NCBI GenBank assembly: GCA_003250135.1 | Contig: QKHF01000165.1 | Coordinates: 1-12,904, forward strand | DNA length: 12,904 nt | DNA from: Paracoccaceae bacterium | GTDB lineage: Bacteria > Pseudomonadota > Alphaproteobacteria > Rhodobacterales > Rhodobacteraceae | Reading direction: 5' to 3' | Shown: one piece after another, positions 1-5,408 of the stretch | Position numbering within the stretch: the first letter of the stretch is position 1 | How the letters are laid out: each line of letters begins with the position of its first letter | Position numbers and translations under genes: made by a program | The notes under the pieces: model-generated | Seen by the model: only the letters and a program-made list of their open reading frames with translations | Databases searched by the model: none | What the model was told of the DNA's origin: nothing

Positions 1-138
1 GGCCTGATCGAGCCGACCGGCGCGGTCTCGCGTTTAGGCGGCGGGCGCCCCGCCGCGGTCTATCGCTTCCTGCGCGAGCGGGCGTGGGAGCGCCGGGCTG
101 AAGGCGTCAGGTTCGGCGGCGCGCGAAGGGGCGGGTGA
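1..138 (+). CDS. 3' end of a gene cut by the window edge; possibly a NUDIX-type (NrtR-like) regulator
   Basis: Frame 1 is open from the first base to a TGA at 136-138 and gives the last 45 residues of a protein whose start lies outside the window. The segment GGGRPAAVYRF resembles the 'GRPAxLYRF' strand that closes the winged helix of NrtR-like NUDIX regulators, which bind DNA and control NAD or sugar metabolism genes. It is followed by a basic tail rich in Arg and Gly. This rests on one short motif. The fragment could be another winged-helix protein, and no catalytic NUDIX box is in view. High GC and Arg/Gly/Ala-rich codons fit coding DNA of this genome. Confidence 0.42.
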   Translation, partial: GLIEPTGAVSRLGGGRPAAVYRFLRERAWERRAEGVRFGGARRGG

Positions 139-224
139 TTTCTCGAAAAGGATCAATCCGCCGCGCCTGCGCCAACGTCGGCGGTGTCATATGAACGCTA
201 ACTCTCTTCAAAATCACGATATTT

Positions 225-253
225 TTGGATGGCGCAACAAACTGCAGTATCTG
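225..253 (+). promoter_or_regulatory. Candidate sigma70-type promoter for the DapA-family gene
   Basis: TTGGAT at 225-230 and TATCTG at 248-253 are separated by 17 bp, within the most A+T-rich stretch of this intergenic region. If used, transcription would start near 260 and give a leader of about 250 nt. Only the spacing and partial consensus support this. Confidence 0.3.
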
Positions 254-379
254 ACCCAAGGCGGACATTAACCCACCGCCGCCAGCCGCTGGAGCGGACG
301 GTCGCCGACGCCGAACATTTCCGCCAGTATTGTCAGAGTAAATGCGTCTTGCCGTCTAGCGGCGGCTCGGTCGTTCTGG

Positions 380-407
380 TCAGCGTCCCGCTGAAAGGCT
401 TTTTCCT
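380..407 (+). terminator. Terminator- or attenuator-like hairpin in the leader of the DapA-family gene
   Basis: TCAGCG (380-385) and CGCTGA (389-394) form a perfect 6-bp stem with a 3-base loop, followed by AAAGGC and then TTTTTCC. The T-run starts some 6 bases after the stem, so termination would be weak. It lies between the candidate promoter and the start codon, where attenuation would make sense, but it could be chance. Confidence 0.25.
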
Positions 408-508
408 TTACAGATTGATGAATTGCGTCCTCCTGAAACAAGAGGAGACAGGGAGAGCCGATCTGCGCCGATTCCTCTGACGATGCCCTTCAACTGAGGT
501 TGACCCCT

Positions 509-1450
509 ATGACCCATATCAAACCTACCGGCTCCTTCGTCGCGCTCGTCACGCCAATGAATAACAACGGATCGGTCGATCTCGAAGGTTTCCGCACGCT
601 GCTCAACTGGCATGCCGAGAACGGCACCGAAGCGGCGCTAATCATGGGCTCGACCGGCGAAGTCTCGATGCTCTCGCCCGAGGAGCGCAAGATGATCATC
701 GCCGAGACGGCGAAGATGAAGCCAGGCAAGATGCTGATGTACTATGGCGTCACGGGCAACAACACCGCGACCACGATCGACTACACGCGCTTCGCCAAGG
801 ATAGCGGCGCGGACGGCGTGATCATGGCGGCGCCGGCCTACATTTGCGCCGACAACGACGCGATCACCGACTATGCCATGGAAGTGCTCGACAGCACCGA
901 CATCGCGATGGGCTTCTACAACAATCCGCCGCGGGTGAGAACCGACCTGCACTGGGACGACCTGCTGAAGCTGGCCAAGCACGACAACATGGTGGTGCTC
1001 AAAGAAAGCACCACGCGCGTCGGCCAGGTGGCGCAAATCTGCGCGGCCAAGCCCGACATGTCGATCATGTGCTGCTGCTCACCGAACCTCGGGCTGGTGA
1101 TCCCGACCATGGCGCTCGGCGGCCACGGCACCGCGAACATGACCGGCAACATCATCCCGCAGGAAATGGCGGTGATCTCAAAGCCGTGGCGGACTGGCGA
1201 GGATGCCTTCGCCTGCCGGGACGCCTGGCTGAAGAACCTTCCGATGCTGCATTTCGCATATTCGACGATCAACCCGGTTTCGATAAAGACGCTGATGCGA
1301 GCCGTCGGTCTGCCCTCGGGCCCGCTGCGTGCGCCGCTGCAGCCGGCGAAACCGGAGGTGCTTCAGAAGGGACTCGACGCCTTCACCAAGCTCGGGCTGG
1401 CCGAGAAATACGGCTTGTCGGAGCCCAAGCTAGCGGCGGGTCTCCGTTAG
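509..1450 (+). CDS. DapA-family (dihydrodipicolinate synthase / N-acetylneuraminate lyase) aldolase, substrate unknown
   Basis: A 313-residue TIM-barrel class I aldolase/lyase that should form a Schiff base with a 2-keto acid. Visible family residues are the S48-T49-G-E pocket, Tyr137 in FYNNPPR, Arg142 two residues after the PP, and the Schiff-base Lys165 in VVLKES. Length and glycine spacing fit the family (about 290-310). Against E. coli DapA, the first of the two tandem tyrosines at 106-107 is replaced by Ala (A110-Y111), and the segment after strand 7 reads MCCCSPN (187-193) instead of the usual LLSGDD. Classical lysine-pathway DapA is therefore not assured, and a catabolic paralogue is as likely. 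ATG 509 is preferred over TTG 500 because GAGG at 496-499 sits 9 bases upstream of it. The gene stands alone, with no kinase, transporter or regulator beside it to reveal the substrate. Confidence 0.88.
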   Translation: MTHIKPTGSFVALVTPMNNNGSVDLEGFRTLLNWHAENGTEAALIMGSTGEVSMLSPEERKMIIAETAKMKPGKMLMYYGVTGNNTATTIDYTRFAKDSGADGVIMAAPAYICADNDAITDYAMEVLDSTDIAMGFYNNPPRVRTDLHWDDLLKLAKHDNMVVLKESTTRVGQVAQICAAKPDMSIMCCCSPNLGLVIPTMALGGHGTANMTGNIIPQEMAVISKPWRTGEDAFACRDAWLKNLPMLHFAYSTINPVSIKTLMRAVGLPSGPLRAPLQPAKPEVLQKGLDAFTKLGLAEKYGLSEPKLAAGLR

Positions 1451-1609
1451 ATAGACTCGGCTTGAGGTGGGCGGTGGCCCTAAGTCGCGTCCGCGGATGA
1501 GCAGATCCATCCCATTCAAGAATTTCAAGACCCGTCCCGAGGCCATGCGCCTGGCGGCGACGCAAGTGTCTGTCTGTGGCGCGCAGCGGCCACGGGCGGA
1601 TTTCAATGT

Positions 1610-1635
1610 TGACCGCTCCGCGTGCGAAGCGGTCA
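1610..1635. repeat. Perfect 8-bp inverted repeat between convergent genes
   Basis: TGACCGCT (1610-1617) and AGCGGTCA (1628-1635) are exact inverted copies around a 10-base loop. They lie in the 220-bp gap between the DapA-family gene and the convergent peroxiredoxin gene. There is no T-run on either side, so it is not a classical intrinsic terminator, but it could act as a bidirectional transcript end or mRNA stabiliser. The rest of 1451-1670 shows no recognisable gene on either strand. Confidence 0.5.
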
Positions 1636-1670
1636 TCAGCGGACTAAAATGCGGAATCGTCGCCTAGACC

Positions 1671-2159
1671 CTAAAGCATCTCCAGCAGCGCGTCGCCGCG
1701 CGAGCAGGCTGGCGCGCCTCCGTGGTCATCCAGATTGAACTTCTCCACGACGCCGTCCTTGACCAGCATGGAATAGCGCTTGGAGCGGTCGAACAGGCCG
1801 ATCGGCGGCGCAGTGAAGGTCAGGTCCAGCGCCTTGGCGAAGGCCGCCTCCGCGTCGCCCAGAAACCCGATCCCGGCCTCGGTCGCGCCGGTCGACTCGC
1901 CCCACGCCTTGAGAACGAAGGGGTCGTTGACCGCGGTGCAGTAGATCGCGTCGATCCCCTTGGCCTTCAGGCCCGCCGCCGCGTTGACGAAGCTCGGCAT
2001 GTGGATCGTGGTGCAGGGGCCGGTGAAGGCGCCCGGCAGGCCGAACAGGGCGACGGTCTTGCCGGCGAACACCTCGGCGGTGGTCGTGGTTCCCGGCCCG
2101 TCCGCCGTCATGATGTTGAAGGTGGCGTCCGGCAGCTTGTCTCCGACGGCGATGACCAT
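1671..2159 (-). CDS. Peroxiredoxin, Prx5 type (thiol peroxidase)
   Basis: A 162-residue cytoplasmic thioredoxin-fold peroxidase that reduces hydrogen peroxide and organic peroxides. The peroxidatic Cys49 lies in PGAFTGPC, the Prx5 form of the PxxxT/SxxC motif. The Arg that supports the active site is in the RSKRYSMLV segment (125-133). Cys152 near the C-terminus falls where the resolving cysteine of human PRDX5 is found, which suggests an atypical 2-Cys mechanism; Cys74 is a further cysteine. Length matches the single-domain family, with no fused glutaredoxin domain. On the minus strand an AGAGGGA ribosome binding site sits 6-7 bases before the ATG. It lies downstream of rsmD on the same strand with an 87-bp gap that contains its own promoter candidate. 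Confidence 0.93.
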   Translation of the reverse strand: MVIAVGDKLPDATFNIMTADGPGTTTTAEVFAGKTVALFGLPGAFTGPCTTIHMPSFVNAAAGLKAKGIDAIYCTAVNDPFVLKAWGESTGATEAGIGFLGDAEAAFAKALDLTFTAPPIGLFDRSKRYSMLVKDGVVEKFNLDDHGGAPACSRGDALLEML

Positions 2160-2209
2160 ATGGGTTCCCTCTTTCTCAGGTTTTCTGTTTCAGGCGGCGG
2201 TCGGGGCGA

Positions 2210-2237
2210 GATATAGCGCATCCATCCGGTGCGCCAA
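2210..2237 (-). promoter_or_regulatory. Candidate promoter of the peroxiredoxin gene
   Basis: Reading the minus strand, TTGGCG (2237-2232) and TATATC (2215-2210) are 16 bp apart. The predicted start, near 2203, leaves a leader of about 45 nt before the ATG. It fits the rsmD-prx gap well and suggests independent expression of the peroxiredoxin. No OxyR-like or other operator is obvious. Confidence 0.45.
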
Positions 2238-2246
2238 CCGCGGATC

Positions 2247-2822
2247 TCAGGGCGCGCGAAGGATGGCGATCCGCGTCTCGCCATAGGTCCGCTCATCCAG
2301 GCGCTCGAACCCTTCCGGCTCTGGCGCCTTTTTGTCCGCCGCGCTTTCCAGCACGACCAGCGCGCCGGGGGCCAGCCAGCCCCCCTCGACCGCCGAGGCC
2401 AGCGCCCGTTCGCCCAGATCGGTTCCATAGGGGGGGTCGAGAAACACGAGGTCATAGGGCTCGCCCCGACAGGGCCCCAGCCGGGTGGCGTCGCGGCGGT
2501 AGAGCTTGGTCTCGCCGATCACGCCCAGCGATTCGATGTTGCGCCGGATCAACGCCCGCGACGGGCCATGGTCGTCCACGAACTGCGCCCTGAGCGCGCC
2601 GCGGCTGAGCGCCTCCAGCCCCAGAGCGCCGGTCCCGGCGAAGAGGTCCAGCACGCGGCGTCCCTCAGGAGGCGGCGGATCGCCATAGTCGCCATGGCCC
2701 AGAAGGTTGAACAGCGATTCCCGCACCCGGTCGCTGGTCGGACGAAGATGCGCCTCGCCGCCGCCCGCCTTGCCGGGCGCGGCCAGTTGCTTGCCCCTGA
2801 ACCGCCCGCCGATGATGCGCAT
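2247..2822 (-). CDS. rsmD: 16S rRNA (guanine(966)-N(2))-methyltransferase RsmD
   Basis: A 191-residue SAM-dependent methyltransferase that modifies G966 of 16S rRNA during small-subunit assembly. It opens with the family hallmark MRIIGGRFRGK. RPTSDRVRESLFN (27-39) follows, then the SAM-binding segment LDLFAGTGALGLEALSRG (58-75) and the catalytic DPPY (129-132). The frame is open 60 codons further upstream, but the extension is low-complexity and Arg-rich; the ATG at 2822 is preferred because GGAGG lies 5 bases before it and it matches the conserved N-terminus. It is divergent from prs. The pseudouridine synthase gene that often precedes rsmD is not present here. Confidence 0.94.
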   Translation of the reverse strand: MRIIGGRFRGKQLAAPGKAGGGEAHLRPTSDRVRESLFNLLGHGDYGDPPPPEGRRVLDLFAGTGALGLEALSRGALRAQFVDDHGPSRALIRRNIESLGVIGETKLYRRDATRLGPCRGEPYDLVFLDPPYGTDLGERALASAVEGGWLAPGALVVLESAADKKAPEPEGFERLDERTYGETRIAILRAP

Positions 2823-2914
2823 CGCTCCCTCCGTTCCGCCGGGATCGCGCCCCGCTCGCGGGATGCGCTTACCACAGCGTCCCGAATTGCGGAAAGACCC
2901 GGCTAGGCGCGGGT

Positions 2915-2942
2915 TTGCAAGGCGTCCTTTCGCTGCTATAGC
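2915..2942 (+). promoter_or_regulatory. Candidate promoter of prs
   Basis: TTGCAA at 2915-2920 and TATAGC at 2937-2942 are 16 bp apart, a good match to alphaproteobacterial housekeeping promoters. Transcription would start around 2949, giving a leader of roughly 77 nt that contains the stem described at 2954-3000. It lies in the 203-bp divergent gap between rsmD and prs. I saw no equally good promoter for rsmD on the minus strand. Confidence 0.55.
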
Positions 2943-2953
2943 GCGCCCGCGGA

Positions 2954-3000
2954 GGCGCAGTCGCAAATCCGTCGCAAAGACGGCGGTCGAATCCTGCGCC
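2954..3000 (+). promoter_or_regulatory. Structured prs leader: closed stem with inner hairpin and direct repeats
   Basis: GGCGCAG (2954-2960) pairs perfectly with CTGCGCC (2994-3000). Inside, CCGTC (2969-2973) and GACGG (2978-2982) form a second stem with a GCAAA loop. Overlapping these is an 8-base direct repeat, GTCGCAAA at 2960-2967 and 2971-2978, exactly 11 bp apart. The element starts a few bases after the predicted transcription start, so it could be a leader RNA, an operator with copies on one face of the helix, or both. It resembles the 3' half of a tRNA but lacks D and anticodon arms. Confidence 0.4.
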
Positions 3001-3025
3001 ATTGGCCCAAAGGGGGACGTGGGCG

Positions 3026-4042
3026 ATGAAAATGGACCAGGGCATTCGCCTGATCTCGGGCAACGCCAACCGCAAGCTGGCCGACGCGATCGCCCGGCGC
3101 ATCACCGTCTATCGGGGCGAGCCTGTCTCGATCGCCGATGCGCGCGTTCAGCGCTTCAACGACGGCGAGATCTTTGTCGAGATTTACGAGAATGTCCGCG
3201 GCGAGGACGTGTTCGTGGTCCAGCCGACCTCGAACCCCGCCAATGACAACCTGATGGAGCTATTGATCATCATCGACGCGCTGCGCCGCTCCTCGGCCGC
3301 GCGCATCACGGCGGTGATCCCCTATTTCGGCTATGCCCGGCAGGACCGGAAGACCGCCGCGCGCACGCCGATCTCGGCCAAGCTGGTCGCCAACCTGATC
3401 ACCGAGGCCGGCGCCGACCGCGTTCTGACGATGGACCTGCACGCCGGGCAGATTCAGGGCTTCTTCGACATCCCGGTCGACAACCTCTACGCCGCGCCCG
3501 TGTTCGCGCTCGACATCAAGCACAACATCAAGGACCTCTCGAATGTCACCGTGGTCTCCCCTGACGTGGGCGGCGTGGTTCGCGCCCGTGACCTGGCCAA
3601 GCGCATCGGCGGCGATCTGGCGATCGTCGACAAAAGGCGCGAGCGCGCCGGCGAAATCGAATCAATGACCGTGATCGGCGACGTGTCGGGCCGTTCCTGC
3701 CTGATCGTCGACGACATCTGCGACACCGCCGGCACTCTCTGCAAGGCGGCGGCGCTGTTGAAGGAGAAGGGCGCGACCGAGGTTCACGCCTATATCAGCC
3801 ACGGCGTGCTTTCCGGTCCGGCTATCGAGCGGGTGAGCAGTTCCGAGCTGGAGAGCCTGGTGATCACCGATTCCATCGAACCGACCGAGGCGGTGCGCGC
3901 CTGCTCGAACATCCGCGTGGTTTCCGTCGCGCCGATGCTGGCGCAGGCGATTCTCAATGTCGGCAACGACACCTCCGTCTCGTCGCTGTTCGACGAGGGC
4001 ACGCTGCAGCCGATCTACGAGGCGTTCTACCGTTTCGACTAG
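3026..4042 (+). CDS. prs: Ribose-phosphate pyrophosphokinase (PRPP synthetase)
   Basis: Makes PRPP from ribose 5-phosphate and ATP for purine, pyrimidine, NAD, His and Trp synthesis. The 338-residue protein shows the conserved start of the fold (ISGNANRKLA, 10-19), FNDGEIFVE (44-52), the loop YFGYARQDRK (100-109) and His139 in MDLHAGQIQGFF. It also has the flexible-loop lysine in VDKRRERAG (201-209) and the PRPP-binding loop VDDICDTAGT (228-237). The sequence is of the bacterial class I type, slightly longer than the usual 310-320 because of a short alphaproteobacterial N-terminus. ATG 3026 is preferred over an upstream in-frame TTG (3002): AAGGGGGA lies about 10 bases upstream of the ATG and matches family starts. 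ATG 3032 is also possible. Confidence 0.97.
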   Translation: MKMDQGIRLISGNANRKLADAIARRITVYRGEPVSIADARVQRFNDGEIFVEIYENVRGEDVFVVQPTSNPANDNLMELLIIIDALRRSSAARITAVIPYFGYARQDRKTAARTPISAKLVANLITEAGADRVLTMDLHAGQIQGFFDIPVDNLYAAPVFALDIKHNIKDLSNVTVVSPDVGGVVRARDLAKRIGGDLAIVDKRRERAGEIESMTVIGDVSGRSCLIVDDICDTAGTLCKAAALLKEKGATEVHAYISHGVLSGPAIERVSSSELESLVITDSIEPTEAVRACSNIRVVSVAPMLAQAILNVGNDTSVSSLFDEGTLQPIYEAFYRFD

Positions 4043-4064
4043 GCGGGTTTCGACGCATCCGGGC

Positions 4065-4091
4065 TTGCCCCGGGCGGCGCCCTCATGTAAG
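4065..4091 (+). promoter_or_regulatory. Candidate promoter of rpmE (and mipZ)
   Basis: TTGCCC (4065-4070) and TGTAAG (4086-4091) stand 15 bp apart just after prs, followed by a leader of about 100 nt. The -10 box resembles the TATAAG boxes common in front of alphaproteobacterial ribosomal genes, but the spacing is short. Confidence 0.33.
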
Positions 4092-4125
4092 AGCCGCCGC
4101 AGATTTTCGAACATCGGCGGTCGCA

Positions 4126-4177
4126 CCCGCCCCGGACGGGGCCAGCGGCGGCGTCGGCAAGGCGGGCATGGGCCCGC
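4126..4177 (+). promoter_or_regulatory. Structured leader upstream of rpmE with competing hairpins
   Basis: Three stems can form. GCCCC (4129-4133) pairs with GGGGC (4138-4142) around GGAC. CCCGCC (4126-4131) can pair with GGCGGG (4161-4166). GCGGGC (4162-4167) pairs with GCCCGC (4172-4177) around ATGG. The second overlaps both others, so the structures are mutually exclusive, and the last ends just before the rpmE ribosome binding site. This is the usual geometry of an autoregulated ribosomal-protein leader, but in such GC-rich DNA chance pairing is a real alternative. Confidence 0.3.
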
Positions 4178-4194
4178 GGGAAAGGACGAAGGCG

Positions 4195-4416
4195 ATGAAA
4201 AAGGACATTCATCCCGACTACCATTTCGTCGACGTCAAGATGACGGACGGCTCCATCGTGAAGATGCGCTCCACCTTTGGGTCCGAGGGCGACACCATCA
4301 CGCTCGACATCGACCCCTCGGCGCATCCGGCCTGGACCGGCGGCGCGCAGCGCCTGATGGACGCCGGCGGCCGCGTCTCGAAGTTCAAGAAGAAGTTCGA
4401 GGGCTTCGGCTTCTGA
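4195..4416 (+). CDS. rpmE: Large ribosomal subunit protein bL31
   Basis: A 73-residue protein beginning MKKDIHPDYHF and carrying the HPAWTGG segment (about residues 43-49) and a basic end (SKFKKKFEGF) typical of alphaproteobacterial bL31, which helps bridge the ribosomal subunits. It has no cysteines, so it is the zinc-free form lacking the CxxC pair used for zinc-dependent exchange of L31 paralogues. The frame is open nine codons upstream, but ATG 4195 has AGGA at 4183-4186 eight bases before it and matches the conserved N-terminus. It stands between prs and mipZ; its stop is only 7 bp from the mipZ start. Confidence 0.96.
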   Translation: MKKDIHPDYHFVDVKMTDGSIVKMRSTFGSEGDTITLDIDPSAHPAWTGGAQRLMDAGGRVSKFKKKFEGFGF

Positions 4417-4423
4417 TCCTCCG

Positions 4424-5317
4424 ATGCGGGACGGTCATGCGACATCTTCGGCGCGCCCAGGCGGCGCGCCGTTTGAGTCTGGGGACCCGCGCGCCTCGGG
4501 CCGGGCGTATGTCATCGTTCTCGGAAACGAGAAGGGCGGGTCGGGCAAGTCCACCACCTCCATGCACCTGTTCGCGGCGCTGGCCAAGCAAGGCTTCCGC
4601 GTCGGCGCGATGGATCTCGACCTCCGTCAGCAGAGCTTCTTCCGCTATCTCGACAATCGCCAGTCCTTCGCCACGCGCAAGAACGCGCCGCTGATCCTGC
4701 CCCAGCGCGAGCAGATCAAGGCGAGCGCCGCGTCGGACCGCAAGACCGCCGAGCGCGAGGACGAGGCCCGCTTCGCCGAGGCGCTGGACGCGCTGTCGGC
4801 CGGCAACGACTTCGTCATCATCGACACGCCCGGCTCGTTTTCGCATCTGTCGCGTTGCGCCCACGCCGCGGCCGACACGCTGATCACGCCGCTGAACGAC
4901 AGCCTGATCGATTTCGACATGCTGGGCCGGGTCGACCCCGCCACGGGGAAGGTGCTCGGCCCCTCGGTCTATTCCGAGATGGTCTGGATGGGCCGCCAGA
5001 TGCGCGCCGCCGCGGGCAAGCCCGCCGCCGACTGGATCGTGATGCGCAATCGCCTGTCGATGCTGGACGCGCGCAACAAGCGCCATGTCGCAGCCCTGGT
5101 CGAGCGCCTGTCCAAGCGCATCGGCTTTCGCGTCGCGCCCGGCTTCTCAGAGCGCGTGATCTATCGCGAACTGTTCCTCAACGGCCTGACGCTCCTGGAC
5201 CTCAAGGAGCCGGCGGCCGATGTGAAGGTGACCATGTCCCATGTCGCCGCCCGGCAGGAGGTGCGCGACCTGATGCGGTCATTGGCCCTGCCCGGGGTGG
5301 ACGCTTCGCGCGTTTGA
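4424..5317 (+). CDS. mipZ: MipZ, ParA/MinD-family ATPase that positions the division site
   Basis: A 297-residue deviant-Walker ATPase. In Caulobacter and relatives, MipZ binds the ParB/centromere complex at the poles, forms a gradient over the nucleoid and inhibits FtsZ polymerisation, so that division occurs at midcell. Visible motifs are the deviant Walker A GNEKGGSGKST (34-44), DLDLRQQS (64-71), Walker B-like VIIDTPGS (131-138) and the MipZ-specific blocks TPLNDSLIDFDMLG (155-168), MRNRLSMLDARNKR (207-220), FRVAPGFSERVIYREL (235-250) and HVAARQEVRDLM (273-284). Before Walker A there are about 27 extra polar residues not seen in the Caulobacter protein. ATG 4424 is the only ATG in frame before the ATPase core; no ribosome binding site precedes it, but the rpmE stop is 7 bp upstream, so translation is probably coupled. 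Confidence 0.94.
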   Translation: MRDGHATSSARPGGAPFESGDPRASGRAYVIVLGNEKGGSGKSTTSMHLFAALAKQGFRVGAMDLDLRQQSFFRYLDNRQSFATRKNAPLILPQREQIKASAASDRKTAEREDEARFAEALDALSAGNDFVIIDTPGSFSHLSRCAHAAADTLITPLNDSLIDFDMLGRVDPATGKVLGPSVYSEMVWMGRQMRAAAGKPAADWIVMRNRLSMLDARNKRHVAALVERLSKRIGFRVAPGFSERVIYRELFLNGLTLLDLKEPAADVKVTMSHVAARQEVRDLMRSLALPGVDASRV

Positions 5318-5408
5318 GACCTCTTGATTTTCGGTTAGAACGGGGGCGGGAGTGAAGCAGCGCGCCCTGTCTTTGGCGTGACTGACAATCAGATGAAGGA
5401 CTTAAGCC

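Larger units (their letters stand above)
139..508. other. Long intergenic region upstream of the DapA-family gene; no gene recognised
   Basis: About 370 bp with no protein I can recognise on either strand. An open frame at 229-480 (+) has an unremarkable composition, no ribosome binding site and no familiar motif, so I do not call it. The left part (about 185-260) is more A+T-rich than its surroundings and contains the palindrome TCATATGA (189-196) and a promoter-like pair. The right part holds a compact hairpin at 380-394 followed by a T-run. The region is best read as promoter plus a leader of roughly 250 nt for the downstream gene. Confidence 0.5.

Noticed and set aside
229..480. An 83-codon plus-strand open frame before the DapA-family gene
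   Set aside because: No ribosome binding site, no recognisable motif, and it lies within the probable leader; a short open frame of this size is expected by chance in GC-rich DNA.
1467..1667. Short open frames on both strands in the gap after the DapA-family gene
   Set aside because: Overlapping frames of similar length on both strands, no start signals and no motifs; treated as non-coding.
2954..3000. A tRNA gene in the prs leader
   Set aside because: The 7-bp acceptor-like stem and a GGTCGAATC stretch look tRNA-like, but the element is only 47 nt and has no D arm or anticodon arm.
2823..3002. A 60-residue N-terminal extension of RsmD
   Set aside because: Low-complexity and Arg-rich, it would cover the prs promoter; the start at 2822 has a good ribosome binding site and the conserved MRIIGG N-terminus.
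4094..4120. CCGCCG/CGGCGG stem as part of the rpmE leader
   Set aside because: Its 5' strand lies at or before the predicted transcription start, so it would not form in the RNA.
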